This document shows, piece after piece, positions 5,822-5,880 of a DNA stretch of 5,880 nucleotides. How positions within the stretch are numbered: position 1 is the first letter of the stretch; each line of letters begins with the position of its first letter. The notes under the pieces were generated by a model. The model was not told the origin of the DNA, made no database searches, and worked only from the letters and a program-made list of their open reading frames with translations. Source of the DNA: Burkholderiales bacterium (GTDB lineage Bacteria > Pseudomonadota > Gammaproteobacteria > Burkholderiales > Burkholderiaceae_D). Location: NCBI GenBank assembly GCA_005800405.1, contig SYFN01000002.1, positions 1 through 5,880 on the forward strand, read 5' to 3'. The position numbers and the translations under genes were made by a program.

Positions 5822-5880
5822 TCAAAGTTGTCCATCGTGATCTCTGTAATCCGCAATAATTCACGCCATACGAATCAGAG
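5822..5880. other. Downstream end of the window, no feature seen
   Basis: These 59 bases follow the TAA of the last gene. I see no hairpin with a T run, no tRNA-like fold and no convincing start with a Shine-Dalgarno sequence. A GTG at 5837 opens a frame to the window edge but has no ribosome binding site. Confidence 0.5.

Noticed and set aside
5823..5874. Minus-strand frame ending near the last gene that reads like a C-terminus (MDNFD then stop)
   Set aside because: The frame is closed by a TGA (minus strand, 5875-5877) after only about 17 codons, so it cannot be the end of a convergent gene without a frameshift.
1..5880. CRISPR array, tRNA or rRNA genes, insertion sequence ends or transposase genes
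   Set aside because: I saw no regularly spaced repeats, clover-leaf sequence, terminal inverted repeats or transposase motifs on either strand.

Overview
The window carries one tightly packed, same-strand gene cluster. In order it encodes a membrane-anchored protein of unknown function, two von Willebrand factor A (vWA) proteins, a Ser/Thr protein kinase with an FHA-like C-terminal domain, a PPP-family metallophosphatase, and a zinc-ribbon protein with a multi-pass membrane domain. The mid-range base composition, Shine-Dalgarno sequences of the AAGG/GGAG type and the hydrophobic inner-membrane proteins suggest a Gram-negative bacterium, probably a proteobacterium. No sequence here is diagnostic of a genus.

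Layout: 1-36 is the edge of an upstream gene or the upstream part of the first gene. Positions 37-831 encode an N-terminally membrane-embedded protein with a low-complexity linker and a soluble C-terminal part; its start is doubtful and a frameshift near position 90 is possible. Positions 865-1650 and 1685-2407 encode the two vWA proteins, both with an intact DxSxS metal site. Positions 2420-3751 encode the kinase and 3799-4905 the phosphatase. Positions 4889-5821 encode the zinc-ribbon membrane protein and overlap the end of the phosphatase gene. Internal gaps are 12 to 47 bases with no visible terminator or promoter, so the set is probably one operon whose promoter lies upstream of the window. 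The last 59 bases hold no recognisable feature.

How the genes may work together (inference): a kinase and a phosphatase that can write and erase phosphate, an FHA-like module, two metal-dependent vWA adaptors and two membrane proteins make a self-contained phospho-signalling module at the inner membrane. The gene logic resembles the TerY-P triad (vWA protein, PP2C phosphatase and protein kinase) known from tellurite/Ter stress-response neighbourhoods, and the PpkA-PppA-Fha phosphorylation switch of type VI secretion. The differences are that the phosphatase belongs to the PPP metallophosphatase family rather than PP2C, the vWA protein is duplicated, the FHA-like domain is fused to the kinase, and the zinc ribbon sits on a membrane protein. 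No effector gene is visible, so what the module controls cannot be read from this window.
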